From assembly GCF_025465935.1 (NCBI RefSeq), contig NZ_JANLNV010000025.1:1-48219 (forward strand): DNA of 48,219 nucleotides, read 5' to 3'. Below, in pieces: positions 16,903-25,247 of the stretch; the stretch's first letter is position 1; each line of letters begins with the position of its first letter. Origin of the DNA: Pseudomonas sp. 7P_10.2_Bac1 (lineage in GTDB: Bacteria; Pseudomonadota; Gammaproteobacteria; Pseudomonadales; Pseudomonadaceae). Both the position numbers and the translations under genes were made by a program. The notes under the pieces are model-generated. The model was not told the origin of the DNA. It did not search any database and was given only the letters and a program-made list of their open reading frames with translations.

Positions 16903-17898
16903 ATGACGTCTGACGCCACTGCTGAGCGAATCCGTCAGCAGGCCGCTGACTGGGCCGTACGCCAACGCATGGAGCGGCTGGATGCGCAACAAATGGACGC
17001 GCTGGAGCGTTGGCTGGACGCCGATCCGGCCCATGCCGATGCTCTGGCCGACGCTGAAATGCTCTGGGAGATGGCCGAAACCCTGCGCGCCAATCCGCTG
17101 TTTGCCACCCCCGTCCCTGTGGCGCGGGCCACCCGTGTGCGGCGTTTGCTACGCGGTTTGTTCACTTGGGAGCCGCGGATGCCCGTGCGCTGGGCGGGCG
17201 TTGCAGGCGTGTTGCTGGTGGTGATGCTGGCCGTGAACAGCCGCGACACACTTGCCCCATTGATGGCCGATTACCACACCGGCACCGGCGAAGTTCGCAC
17301 CTTGACCCTCGCAGATGGCAGCCAAGTGCTGCTCAGCTCGCGCAGCGCCCTGGACGTCGATTACGACGGCCATGAGCGCCGCGTGCGGCTGATCCAGGGC
17401 GAGGCACTGTTCAGCCCGGCGCCGCGTCAGGGCGAAGAAAAACGTGCGTTCGTCGTCGAAGCCTCCGGCGGCCGAACCCAAGCAGTGGGCACGCGCTTTC
17501 TGGTGCAACGACAAGACAGCGACAACGCCTGGGTCGGCGTGCTGCAACACAGCGTCAACGTCAGCCTGCAACAGCCTGAGAGCGAGCTGAGGCTAAATGA
17601 AGGCCAGTCCGCCCGCTACCAACGCGGCCAGGGCATCGTCGCCCTCAACGACGACCCGACACAGCGCGCCGACTGGGCGCAGGGCGTGCTGATCTTTCGC
17701 AATGTGCCCCTTGGTCAGGTGCTGCAACGCTTCTCGGACTTTCGCCCCGGCGTGCTTAAACTGGTCGCCAGCGAGCAGGCGCACACCCCGGTCAGCGGCT
17801 TGTTCCACCTCGACAATCTCGATGCCGCCATCCGTACCCTGGCGGCTGAACGCCAGCTTCAGGTCGCCCAACTGGCAGGCATCACCGTGCTGTATTAA
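16903..17898 (+). CDS. FecR/HasS-like anti-sigma factor
   Basis: A 331-aa inner-membrane anti-sigma factor. The cytoplasmic part (AADWAVRQRMERLDAQQMDALERWL) is followed by a membrane helix (RWAGVAGVLLVVMLAVNS) and a periplasmic FecR domain (YHTGTGEVRTLTLADGSQVLLSSRSALD; GVLIFRNVPLGQVLQRFSDF). The ATG at 16903 follows a GAGAG-like site; the open frame extends 24 codons upstream from a GTG but with residues not typical of FecR. It lies about 90 bases after the sigma gene and about 100 before the receptor gene. Confidence 0.88.
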   Translation: MTSDATAERIRQQAADWAVRQRMERLDAQQMDALERWLDADPAHADALADAEMLWEMAETLRANPLFATPVPVARATRVRRLLRGLFTWEPRMPVRWAGVAGVLLVVMLAVNSRDTLAPLMADYHTGTGEVRTLTLADGSQVLLSSRSALDVDYDGHERRVRLIQGEALFSPAPRQGEEKRAFVVEASGGRTQAVGTRFLVQRQDSDNAWVGVLQHSVNVSLQQPESELRLNEGQSARYQRGQGIVALNDDPTQRADWAQGVLIFRNVPLGQVLQRFSDFRPGVLKLVASEQAHTPVSGLFHLDNLDAAIRTLAAERQLQVAQLAGITVLY

Positions 17899-17914
17899 GC
17901 CCCGACCACGCGCT

Positions 17915-17953
17915 GGAAATTATTTTTACCTAGGGTGCGCGACCATCCGTCAA
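17915..17953 (+). promoter_or_regulatory. Candidate FecI-type ECF promoter of the HasR-like receptor
   Basis: GGAAATTATTTTTACC (17915-17930) resembles the -35 block of fecA-type promoters, and a CGTC at 17948-17951 lies within the region expected for the -10. The same GAAA(T/A)T(A/T)ATTT core precedes the other receptor gene. It sits 17 bases after the fecR stop. Confidence 0.5.
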
Positions 17954-17982
17954 TGCTAATGCAGATGCAATTCATTAGCATT
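17952..17982 (+). promoter_or_regulatory. Perfect 10-bp inverted repeat in the leader of the HasR-like gene
   Basis: AATGCTAATG (17952-17961) and CATTAGCATT (17973-17982) are exact reverse complements with an 11-nt loop. The hairpin ends two bases before the AAGGAG ribosome-binding site (17984-17989) of the receptor gene. It may be an RNA control element or a DNA operator; no U-tract follows, so it is not a terminator. Confidence 0.6.
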
Positions 17983-17998
17983 CAAGGAGTGGTTAAGG

Positions 17999-20695
17999 AT
18001 GAACGTAGAACGACCGATCCCCAGTCGTCTGGGACGGGCTATAGGCATGGCCATCATGCTGCTTGGCGCGGTATCGACAGGCCAGGTGGCCGCTCAGCAA
18101 AGCACGGCAACGGGGGCGCCGGGCAAGGTGGCCACGCTCGACAGCGTTCGTCCGTTCAACGTGCCCGCTCAGCCACTGGACACCGCCCTCTACGCCTTGG
18201 CCGCTCAAGCCGGGATTGATCTACTGGTCGGCGACGTACAATTGCAAGGCCGCACGGGCCACGCCGTCCAGGGTAACTACAGCATCGCTGGCGCCCTGAG
18301 CCAGTTGCTCGACGGCAGCGGTATCCGCTTCGAACACAACCAGGTACAAGGCAGCAAACGCCCGTCCGTGCAGTTGTTCCAGCTGCCGGTGCACGAAGGC
18401 AATGTGCTGAGCTTGTCGGCCACCCAAGTCAACGCCGCGCACCCTGGGGATTGGGTCTACCAGGCGCCGCGCTCGGTGAGCGTCGTCAGCCGCGAACAAC
18501 TGGACCGCAACCCGCCGCGCCACGCCGCCGACATGCTCGAAGAAACCACCGGCGTGTACTCGGCGGTCAGCCAGCAAGACCCCGGTTTGTCCGTCAACAT
18601 TCGCGGCATTCAGGACTATGGCCGGGTCAACATGTCGGTCGACGGCATGCGCCAGAACTATCAACAAAGCGGCCACCAGCAACGCAACGGCACGCTGTAT
18701 GTCGATCCCGACTTGCTCTCCCAGGTCGTGATTGAAAAGGGCGCCACCTCCACCATGGGCGGCGCGGGGGTGATTGGCGGTATTGCCAACTTCCGCACCC
18801 TTGAAGCCTCGGACCTGCTCACCGATGGCAAAGAAATCGGCGGCCGTATCCGCGCCACCACAGGCCTGGGCGGGCTGGGCAATGGCACCCACTTTATCGG
18901 CAGTTCGGCCTTTGCCATCGGCGGTGAAGTCTGGGACATGCTGGTGGCCGCGAGCGAGCGCCATCTGGGCGACTATGACCCCGGCACCAAAGGCTCCATA
19001 GGCGAGTTGCGCACAGGCTCTGCCACCCACCCGGAAAACGCCACGCGCCTCAAAAACTCCCCGGTGGATTATTCAGGCTCGGTGATGCGCTCACGCCTGA
19101 TCAAACTCGGCCTCAACCTGCCACAAGACCAGCGCTTGCAACTCAGCTACCTGGTGACCAACGTCAACTACACCGACGCCAATATGATGAACGTCGAGAA
19201 GGCCGACCTTTGGGACAAGCTGGGCAGCAACAGCGTCAGGGCGCAGAACCTGGCCCTGGACTACAGCTACACGCCGGATAACCCGCTGATCGACTTCAAG
19301 GCCAAGGTCTACCACGTCGACAACCGCAACCAGCAGAGCACCCTGGCGCGCGGCATCAGCCCGGCTTACAACGTCACCTACCAAACCGACACCTACGGCC
19401 TGCAAGCGCAGAACACCTCGCTGTTTGCACTGGGTGAACGCTCGATCATCAAAGCCAACTACGGGCTGGAGTTCTTCTACGACAAAGTGCGCCCCAACTC
19501 GACCCAATCCGTGGCTGAAGGCGCCGTGCTCGATAGCCCGGACTCAGAAAACATGACGCCCAAGGGCGATCGTGGCGTGGCCAGCCTGTTCACGCGTCTG
19601 GATTACGACTACGACGACTGGTTCAACGTGAACGCGGGCTTGCGCTACGACCGTTACCGGCTGCGCGGCAAGACCGGCCTTGAAACCCGCACGTTCGTGA
19701 TTGGTACCACCAAACAGATCGGGGAGTCGGTGCACTACGACGTTGACGAAGAGCAAGGCCGCTTCTCACCCACCTTCGGTCTATCGGTCAAGCCGGGCCT
19801 GGACTGGATGCAACTGTTCGCCACTTACGGCAAGGGCTGGCGCCCACCGGCCGTGACCGAAACCCTGATCAGCGGACGGCCCCATGGCGGGGGCGCAGAA
19901 TTCACCTACCCCAACCCGTTCCTCAAGCCCGAGACCTCGACCACCTGGGAAGTGGGCGTCAACGTATTCAAAGACAGCCTGTTCTTGGACGGCGACCGCA
20001 TAGGCGCCAAAGTGTCTTACTTTGACACCCGGATCGACGACTTCATCTTCATGAACATGGCCTTGCAAAAGCCGGGTTATGGCATGGCCAGCCTGGGCAA
20101 CAGCGCCTACGTCAACAACCTCAAAGAAACCCGCTTCAAGGGCATTGAGTACCAGTTGGACTACGACGCGGGCCGCGCCTATGGCCAGTTCAACTACACG
20201 CACATGATCGGCACCAACGACTACTGCAGCAAAACCGCCTGGTTGGGCGGCGTCACCAAAATCGTCAAAAAACCCGGCAGCCGTCAGCCGGTAGACGCTA
20301 TGGTCCCTGATGACATCGCCAACGGCTCCTCGCATTGCGGCGCCATCCTCGGTTCCGCCGAACACATGCCGATGGACCGCGGCACCCTCACCCTGGGCGC
20401 GCGCTTCTTCGAGCGCAAACTGGATATCGGCGCCCGCGCCCGCTACAGCGGCGGCTACTCCATCGCCGGCGGCCCGGACGTAACCGTCTCCCAGGGCGGC
20501 GTCTACCCGGCTGACTGGAAGCCCTACACCGTCTACGACCTGTACGGCAGCTACCGCGTCAACGACCAGTTGAACCTGCGTGTGGCCATGGAAAACGTCA
20601 CCGACCGCGCCTACCTCGTCCCGCTGGGCGACGTACTGGCCTTCACCCTGGGTCGCGGCAGAACCTTGCAAGGCAGCGTCGAATACCAGTTCTAA
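17999..20695 (+). CDS. hasR: HasR-like TonB-dependent heme/hemophore receptor with STN domain
   Basis: Outer-membrane heme receptor of 898 aa, near the length of HasR. Signal peptide (about 1-32), STN signalling domain (about 50-105, FNVPAQPLDTALYALAAQAG), plug (NIRGIQDYGRVNMSVDGMRQ), and a barrel ending in Phe. H226 in the plug loop SGHQQRNGTLYVDP and H629 in GRPHGGG, between a FRAP-like box (WRPPA) and an NPNL-like box (FLKPE), stand where HasR binds heme (family knowledge). The preceding sigma and anti-sigma genes fit HasI and HasS. No hemophore gene hasA or hasDEF exporter follows; a LysR gene converges instead. It may use free heme, heme proteins, a foreign hemophore, or a hasA located elsewhere. 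Confidence 0.87.
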   Translation: MNVERPIPSRLGRAIGMAIMLLGAVSTGQVAAQQSTATGAPGKVATLDSVRPFNVPAQPLDTALYALAAQAGIDLLVGDVQLQGRTGHAVQGNYSIAGALSQLLDGSGIRFEHNQVQGSKRPSVQLFQLPVHEGNVLSLSATQVNAAHPGDWVYQAPRSVSVVSREQLDRNPPRHAADMLEETTGVYSAVSQQDPGLSVNIRGIQDYGRVNMSVDGMRQNYQQSGHQQRNGTLYVDPDLLSQVVIEKGATSTMGGAGVIGGIANFRTLEASDLLTDGKEIGGRIRATTGLGGLGNGTHFIGSSAFAIGGEVWDMLVAASERHLGDYDPGTKGSIGELRTGSATHPENATRLKNSPVDYSGSVMRSRLIKLGLNLPQDQRLQLSYLVTNVNYTDANMMNVEKADLWDKLGSNSVRAQNLALDYSYTPDNPLIDFKAKVYHVDNRNQQSTLARGISPAYNVTYQTDTYGLQAQNTSLFALGERSIIKANYGLEFFYDKVRPNSTQSVAEGAVLDSPDSENMTPKGDRGVASLFTRLDYDYDDWFNVNAGLRYDRYRLRGKTGLETRTFVIGTTKQIGESVHYDVDEEQGRFSPTFGLSVKPGLDWMQLFATYGKGWRPPAVTETLISGRPHGGGAEFTYPNPFLKPETSTTWEVGVNVFKDSLFLDGDRIGAKVSYFDTRIDDFIFMNMALQKPGYGMASLGNSAYVNNLKETRFKGIEYQLDYDAGRAYGQFNYTHMIGTNDYCSKTAWLGGVTKIVKKPGSRQPVDAMVPDDIANGSSHCGAILGSAEHMPMDRGTLTLGARFFERKLDIGARARYSGGYSIAGGPDVTVSQGGVYPADWKPYTVYDLYGSYRVNDQLNLRVAMENVTDRAYLVPLGDVLAFTLGRGRTLQGSVEYQF

Positions 20696-20775
20696 TCTTC
20701 AAACCCCGTCTTCGACACCGCGTTGTCGCGCAGCAAGCAGGCCGCCGATAATCGACAGCATCCCCCCAATCAGTT

Positions 20776-20795
20776 CCCTCTCCTTCGGGAGAGGG
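20776..20795. repeat. CCCTCTCC-TTCG-GGAGAGGG hairpin repeat downstream of the HasR-like gene
   Basis: A perfect 8-bp stem with a TTCG tetraloop, followed by CTAGGGTGAGGG. This is a dispersed intergenic repeat type common in Pseudomonas. It may also stop transcription between the convergent receptor and LysR genes, although no U-tract follows. Confidence 0.6.
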
Positions 20796-20823
20796 CTAGG
20801 GTGAGGGGGAGCTTGGATCAAAA

Positions 20824-20848
20824 GATCGCGAGGCAAGCTCGCTCCTAC
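20824..20848. repeat. Half REP element
   Basis: GATCGCGAGGCAAGCTCGCT plus CCTAC matches the right arm of the REP palindromes at 26225, 29572 and 39913; the left arm is absent. It lies between the convergent receptor and LysR genes. Confidence 0.8.
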
Positions 20849-20857
20849 ACCTACGCA

Positions 20858-21775
20858 TCAGCGCCGCGCCGATATCTGCTGCGGGGCCAAAAAGGCGTCG
20901 TGGAAGTAATTACGAAACGCCTGCATCGCCGGGCTGAAATCACGTTCTCGGTGCCACGCCAACCCCACACTCATGGGCGTCACGGTGTCGGTCACCGTGA
21001 CGGTTTCAATGCGTTTGCCTTCCAGCGACCAAGGACGGTGCACCAGGTCTGACAGGATCGCCACACCGCTCCCATTGGCAACCATGCTGCGCACCGCTTC
21101 GACGGAGCTGGTCCGCACCCGCACATGCGGTTGTTGGTGCGCCTGCTCCCAATAGCGCATCGCGCTTTGTTCTGCCTCATCCACGGTGAGCAAAATGTAG
21201 GGCTCTTTGGCGACGTCGGCCAAGCTCACGGCCGAACGCTCGCACAGCGGGTGATGGCTGGGCAGCCACAACCGGCGCTCAGAGTTGAAGAGTGTTTCCG
21301 AGACGATGTCCGGGTGCGTCAGGTTTGCCGTGAGCACCACCGCCATGTCGAAACGGCCCTCCAGCAACCCTTGCTCGATCGCCGTGCGCTCTTGTTCATG
21401 GACCTCGATGGTCACGTCCGGATGCCAGTGTTCAAGGCGCTGCAAATGGTGCGGCAAGAAGTAACCGATCACCGTATAGCTCGCTGCCAAACGCAATAAA
21501 CCGCTGGCGCGGATGTCTGGCAACGGGCTGTTCAAGGCGTCATCGACGCTGCGCAAAATCACGTAGGCCCGGTTCAGAAAATGCCGCCCGGCGTCGGTCA
21601 GGGCCATGCCCTGTACGGAGCGCTGGAAGAGCAGCGTTCCGACGATGCTTTCCAGTTCCTTGATCGCCGTGGTCACCGCCGATTGGGAAATATTCAAATA
21701 AATCGCCGCTTGAGAAATCTGCCCGATCTCGGCAACGGCGACGAAATAGCGAACTTGGCGCAAGGTCAGTGACAT
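20858..21775 (-). CDS. LysR-type transcriptional regulator
   Basis: A 305-aa LTTR with N-terminal HTH (LTLRQVRYFVAVAEIGQISQAAIYLNIS) and a substrate-binding C-terminal domain. The ATG at 21775 is preferred because GGAGT lies five bases upstream; a GTG two codons earlier also opens the frame. It is divergent from the pxpA-biotin carboxylase operon, with only about 125 bases between starts, so it is the likely regulator of that operon. The effector would be the operon's substrate, perhaps 5-oxoproline or another lactam (inference). Confidence 0.9.
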   Translation of the reverse strand: MSLTLRQVRYFVAVAEIGQISQAAIYLNISQSAVTTAIKELESIVGTLLFQRSVQGMALTDAGRHFLNRAYVILRSVDDALNSPLPDIRASGLLRLAASYTVIGYFLPHHLQRLEHWHPDVTIEVHEQERTAIEQGLLEGRFDMAVVLTANLTHPDIVSETLFNSERRLWLPSHHPLCERSAVSLADVAKEPYILLTVDEAEQSAMRYWEQAHQQPHVRVRTSSVEAVRSMVANGSGVAILSDLVHRPWSLEGKRIETVTVTDTVTPMSVGLAWHRERDFSPAMQAFRNYFHDAFLAPQQISARR

Positions 21776-21819
21776 GGGCACTCCAAAGAAACCTCTATCT
21801 GTTTTTCAGAAGGCTTCCT

Positions 21820-21833
21820 ATCTATTAATAGAT
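21820..21833. promoter_or_regulatory. Palindromic operator candidate between lysR and pxpA
   Basis: ATCTATTAATAGAT is a perfect 14-bp palindrome midway between the divergent lysR and pxpA starts, where an LTTR would control both. It is not a textbook T-N11-A site, so assignment rests on symmetry and position. Confidence 0.5.
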
Positions 21834-21900
21834 CTTTCCACGGGGTAGGCAGCACTCTAACGTAGTTTGCATGCAGTCATCAGCCTCAGGAGCAACACCT

Positions 21901-22659
21901 ATGCACACCGTAGATTTCAACTCCGACATGGGCGAGGGCTTCGGCCCATGGACCATCGGCGATGGCGTCGACACCGAACTGATGGGCTTTATCAGCTCGG
22001 CCAATATCGCGACCGGCTTCCATGCCGGTGACCCCAGCACCATGCGTCGCACCATTGAGCAAGCCAAGCGCTTGGGCTTGGCCATTGGCGCGCACCCAGG
22101 GTTTCGCGACCTGGTCGGTTTTGGCCGCCGCCACATCAACGCTCCAGCCCAGGAACTGGTCGACGACATCCTTTATCAACTGGGTGCCCTGCGTGAGTTG
22201 GCGCGTGTTCAAGGCGTCGCGCTGCAACACATCAAACCCCACGGCGCGCTCTACATGCACCTGGCCCGCGACGAAGAAGCGGCCCGCTTGCTGGTCGAGA
22301 ACCTTCAGCGGCTGGAGCCGGAGTTGCTGTTGTTTTGCATGCCGGGCTCGGTGATCTACCGCATCGCCAAAGAGCTGGGCCAACCGGTGATCCGCGAGTT
22401 CTATGCCGACCGCGAATACGACCTCAGCGGCTCCATCGTTTTCACCCGCACTGTGCGCGCTTACGACCCGGCCCAAGTCGCTGCACGGGCGCTGCGTGCC
22501 TGTCAGGAAGGTGTGGTGCGCACGGTTGAAGGCCAAGACCTGGCCATCGAGTTCGACTCCATCTGTCTGCACAGCGACACACCGGGCGCCCTCGCGCTGG
22601 CCGAAGCCGTGCGGGCGGCGCTGGATGGCGCCGGCGTCACGGTACGCGCCCCGCGCTAA
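21901..22659 (+). CDS. pxpA: 5-oxoprolinase subunit PxpA, LamB/YcsF family
   Basis: A 252-aa TIM-barrel-type hydrolase subunit. The family signatures [10 protein letters not shown] near the N-terminus and [13 protein letters not shown] are present. With PxpB and PxpC the family cleaves 5-oxo-L-proline to glutamate using ATP. The ATG at 21901 has AGGAG ten bases upstream; an ATG ten codons earlier is less well placed. Downstream, a small 6-bp hairpin (22672-22689) lies in the 89-base gap before the carrier gene. Its neighbours suggest that here the partner reaction may be biotin dependent. Confidence 0.9.
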   Translation: MHTVDFNSDMGEGFGPWTIGDGVDTELMGFISSANIATGFHAGDPSTMRRTIEQAKRLGLAIGAHPGFRDLVGFGRRHINAPAQELVDDILYQLGALRELARVQGVALQHIKPHGALYMHLARDEEAARLLVENLQRLEPELLLFCMPGSVIYRIAKELGQPVIREFYADREYDLSGSIVFTRTVRAYDPAQVAARALRACQEGVVRTVEGQDLAIEFDSICLHSDTPGALALAEAVRAALDGAGVTVRAPR

Positions 22660-22748
22660 TACCCGAAAACACCTGGTCTCAGAACCAGGGTTTACCTAGC
22701 GATTCATTTTTTGCCTGCCTTTCTACAACTATTCCAAGAGGAACAGAC

Positions 22749-22994
22749 ATGGCCGAACACACCGTCATCACCCCATTGCCCGGCACCTTCTACCGCAAAG
22801 CCTCGCCGGAGTCGGACAACTTTGTTGAAGTGGGCGCGCAGGTCAGTGCCGAAACGGTCATTGGCTTGATCGAAGTCATGAAACAGTTTTCTGAGTTGAC
22901 CGCCGGAACCGCCGGCCGCCTGAGCGCCTTTCTGGTCGAAGACGGTGACCCGATCGAGCCGGGCCAAGTCATCGCCACGCTCGACGACGCGTAA
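22749..22994 (+). CDS. Biotin carboxyl carrier protein (AccB-type biotinyl domain)
   Basis: An 81-aa single biotinyl domain. IEVMKQF places the biotin-accepting lysine at K45; Met44 before it is kept, while the usual Ala is Val. The half-domain repeat GDPIEPGQVIATLD closes the fold. It lacks the long N-terminal region of housekeeping AccB (about 150 aa), so it is a dedicated carrier. It is followed after ten bases by the biotin carboxylase gene. Confidence 0.88.
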   Translation: MAEHTVITPLPGTFYRKASPESDNFVEVGAQVSAETVIGLIEVMKQFSELTAGTAGRLSAFLVEDGDPIEPGQVIATLDDA

Positions 22995-23004
22995 GGGCGG
23001 AACC

Positions 23005-24378
23005 ATGACTCAAGGCATTCGTAAATTACTGATCGCCAACCGGGGCGAGATCGCGGTGCGGATTATCCGCGCCGCCCAAGCGCTGGGGATCCCCACCGTT
23101 GCCGCCTGCAGCGAGGCCGACGTCGACTCCCTGGCTGCGCGCATGGCTGATGAAGTCCACGTGCTGGGTCCGGCCCGGGCCGACAAAAGCTACCTGAGCA
23201 TCGAGGCGTTGATCGGCGCGCTGAAAGCTACTGGCGCCGATGCGGTGCACCCAGGCTATGGTTTCCTCTCGGAAAATGCAGACTTCGCTGAAGCGGTGCT
23301 CGCGGCGGGGGCGATTTTCGTCGGCCCGAGCCCCGACACCATTCGACGCATGGGCGACAAAGCCGAAGCTCGCCGCACTGCGCAAGCGGCGGGCGTGCCC
23401 GTGGTGCCGGGCTCGCCCGATGAGCTGTTTGACGTCGAATCGGCGCTCAAGGCTGCTGAGTCCGTCGGCTTTCCCTTGCTCATCAAGGCTTCGGCCGGAG
23501 GCGGCGGGCGCGGGATTCGTCTGGCGCAAAACGCCCAGCAACTGAGTGAAGAGTTTCCACGTGCCCAGCGCGAAGCGCAGACTGCGTTTGGCAATGGCGC
23601 GGTGTACCTGGAGCGCTTCATCGGCAAGGCGCGGCACATCGAAGTCCAGATATTGGGCGATGGCCAACGCGCCGTGCACCTGTTTGAGCGAGAGTGCTCG
23701 CTGCAACGTCGTCGGCAAAAAGTCTTTGAAGAAGCCCCGTCGCCAGTGCTTACTCAGTCACAGCGCGAAACCCTCTGCGACAGCGCTGTTCGCTTGGCTG
23801 AAGCACTGGGCTACAAGGGCGCCGGTACTCTGGAATACCTGTACGACGACGAGACGGGGGCGTTTTTCTTCATCGAGATGAACACGCGGATTCAGGTCGA
23901 GCACCCCGTCACGGAATTAATCACTGGCATTGATTTGGTCCAGGCCATGTTGCGCATTGCCGGTGGCGAGCCGTTGGGCTTGCACCAAAGCGATATCCGC
24001 CTCCATGGCGCCGCCGTGCAAATGCGCCTGAATGCCGAAGACCCGGCGCGCAACTTCTTCCCCAGCCCGGGCGTGGTCGAGGCGCTGGAATGGCCGCAAG
24101 GCGAGGGCGTTCGCGTCGATACGCACCTGTATCAAGGCTATCGCGTGCCGCCGTATTACGACTCGTTGCTGGCAAAACTGATCGTGCATGGCGCTGATCG
24201 TGCGCAAGCGTTGGCCCGGGCACTCAGCGCAGTTGAGCAGACTAAGCTGACGGGCATGGCCAGCACGTTGTCGCTGCATGGCCAACTGTTGGAACAGCCA
24301 TGGCTGCACCAGGCTGATTTCAACACCGGCACATTGGAAGCTTGGTTGGCAGAGCACTCTAATGGAGGTGAGGCATGA
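23005..24378 (+). CDS. Biotin carboxylase, AccC-like
   Basis: A 457-aa ATP-grasp enzyme that carboxylates biotin on the carrier with bicarbonate and ATP. N-terminal KLLIANRGEIAVRIIRAA, the glycine-rich loop KASAGGGGRGIR (about 162-173), and MNTRIQVEHPVTE with E299 are intact. The ATG at 23005 is chosen for the standard MTQGIRKLLIANRGE start; the frame is open 20 codons upstream inside the carrier gene. Its end overlaps pxpB by ATGA. It is probably not the fatty-acid-synthesis AccC, because it sits among pxp genes with its own short carrier. Confidence 0.92.
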   Translation: MTQGIRKLLIANRGEIAVRIIRAAQALGIPTVAACSEADVDSLAARMADEVHVLGPARADKSYLSIEALIGALKATGADAVHPGYGFLSENADFAEAVLAAGAIFVGPSPDTIRRMGDKAEARRTAQAAGVPVVPGSPDELFDVESALKAAESVGFPLLIKASAGGGGRGIRLAQNAQQLSEEFPRAQREAQTAFGNGAVYLERFIGKARHIEVQILGDGQRAVHLFERECSLQRRRQKVFEEAPSPVLTQSQRETLCDSAVRLAEALGYKGAGTLEYLYDDETGAFFFIEMNTRIQVEHPVTELITGIDLVQAMLRIAGGEPLGLHQSDIRLHGAAVQMRLNAEDPARNFFPSPGVVEALEWPQGEGVRVDTHLYQGYRVPPYYDSLLAKLIVHGADRAQALARALSAVEQTKLTGMASTLSLHGQLLEQPWLHQADFNTGTLEAWLAEHSNGGEA

Positions 24379-25247
24379 ACAACCCTATCCGCTACAGCTT
24401 CGGCGCTGACGAGCATTTATTTGCCGAAGTCAGCGACAGCATGTCTCTTGAAGCGTTTTTCAAAGGTATGGCGGTCACCCGCGCCGTCGAGCAGATGGCA
24501 CTCGATGGCGTGCTCGATGTGTGCCTGGCCAACGCGTCCTTCCAGATCCGTTTTGACCCGGATCGCATCGCCCCGCACGCGCTGCTGGAAGCCGTGCAAA
24601 GTGCCGAGGCGGGCGCCGTCGCCGAGCGCTCGCTGCACACCCGCATCATCGAAATCCCGGTGCTCTACAACGACCCGTGGACACACGAAACCCTGATGCG
24701 TTTTCGCGACCGTCATCAAGACCCGAGCGTCACCGACCTGGAATACGCAGCTCGTATCAACGGACTGGCCGATGTCGAAGCCTTCATCAAGGCGCACAGC
24801 GGCGCGCCGTGGTTTGTCTCGATGGTCGGCTTTGTGGCCGGGCTGCCGTTCATGTTCCAGATGGTTGAGCGCGAACGGCAATTGCAAGTGCCCAAGTATC
24901 TTCGTCCACGTACCGACACGCCTAAATTGACCCTCGGCCACGGCGGTTGCTTTGGCTGTATCTACTCGGTGCGCGGTGCGGGCGGCTATCAGATGTTCGG
25001 CGTCACCCCCGCGCCGATCTACGACCCGCAGCAGAACCTGGCGTACCTCAAAGAACACATGGTGTTTTTCCGTCCCGGTGACATCGTGCAATTCAAACCG
25101 ATGAACCGCGAAGACTACGACCACGCGGTGGCCGAGGTCGACGCCGGGCGTTTCGATTTGCGGATTAGGCCGGTGGAGTTCTCGCTGGACGCGTTTCTGG
25201 CCGACCCTGTCGGTTATCCAAAATCGCTGTTGGAGGTACTGGCATGA
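24375..25247 (+). CDS. pxpB: PxpB/KipI family protein (allophanate hydrolase subunit 1-like)
   Basis: A 290-aa cyclophilin-like-fold subunit. The C-terminal half carries GYQMFGVTPAPIYDP, the KipI/PxpB hallmark. It is longer than E. coli PxpB (about 218 aa), with extra sequence in the middle (about 95-150). KipI-KipA pairs are homologous to the carboxyltransferase domain of urea carboxylase, which fits the adjacent biotin carboxylase and carrier. ATGA overlaps occur at both ends, so it is strictly co-translated. Confidence 0.88.
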   Translation: MNNPIRYSFGADEHLFAEVSDSMSLEAFFKGMAVTRAVEQMALDGVLDVCLANASFQIRFDPDRIAPHALLEAVQSAEAGAVAERSLHTRIIEIPVLYNDPWTHETLMRFRDRHQDPSVTDLEYAARINGLADVEAFIKAHSGAPWFVSMVGFVAGLPFMFQMVERERQLQVPKYLRPRTDTPKLTLGHGGCFGCIYSVRGAGGYQMFGVTPAPIYDPQQNLAYLKEHMVFFRPGDIVQFKPMNREDYDHAVAEVDAGRFDLRIRPVEFSLDAFLADPVGYPKSLLEVLA

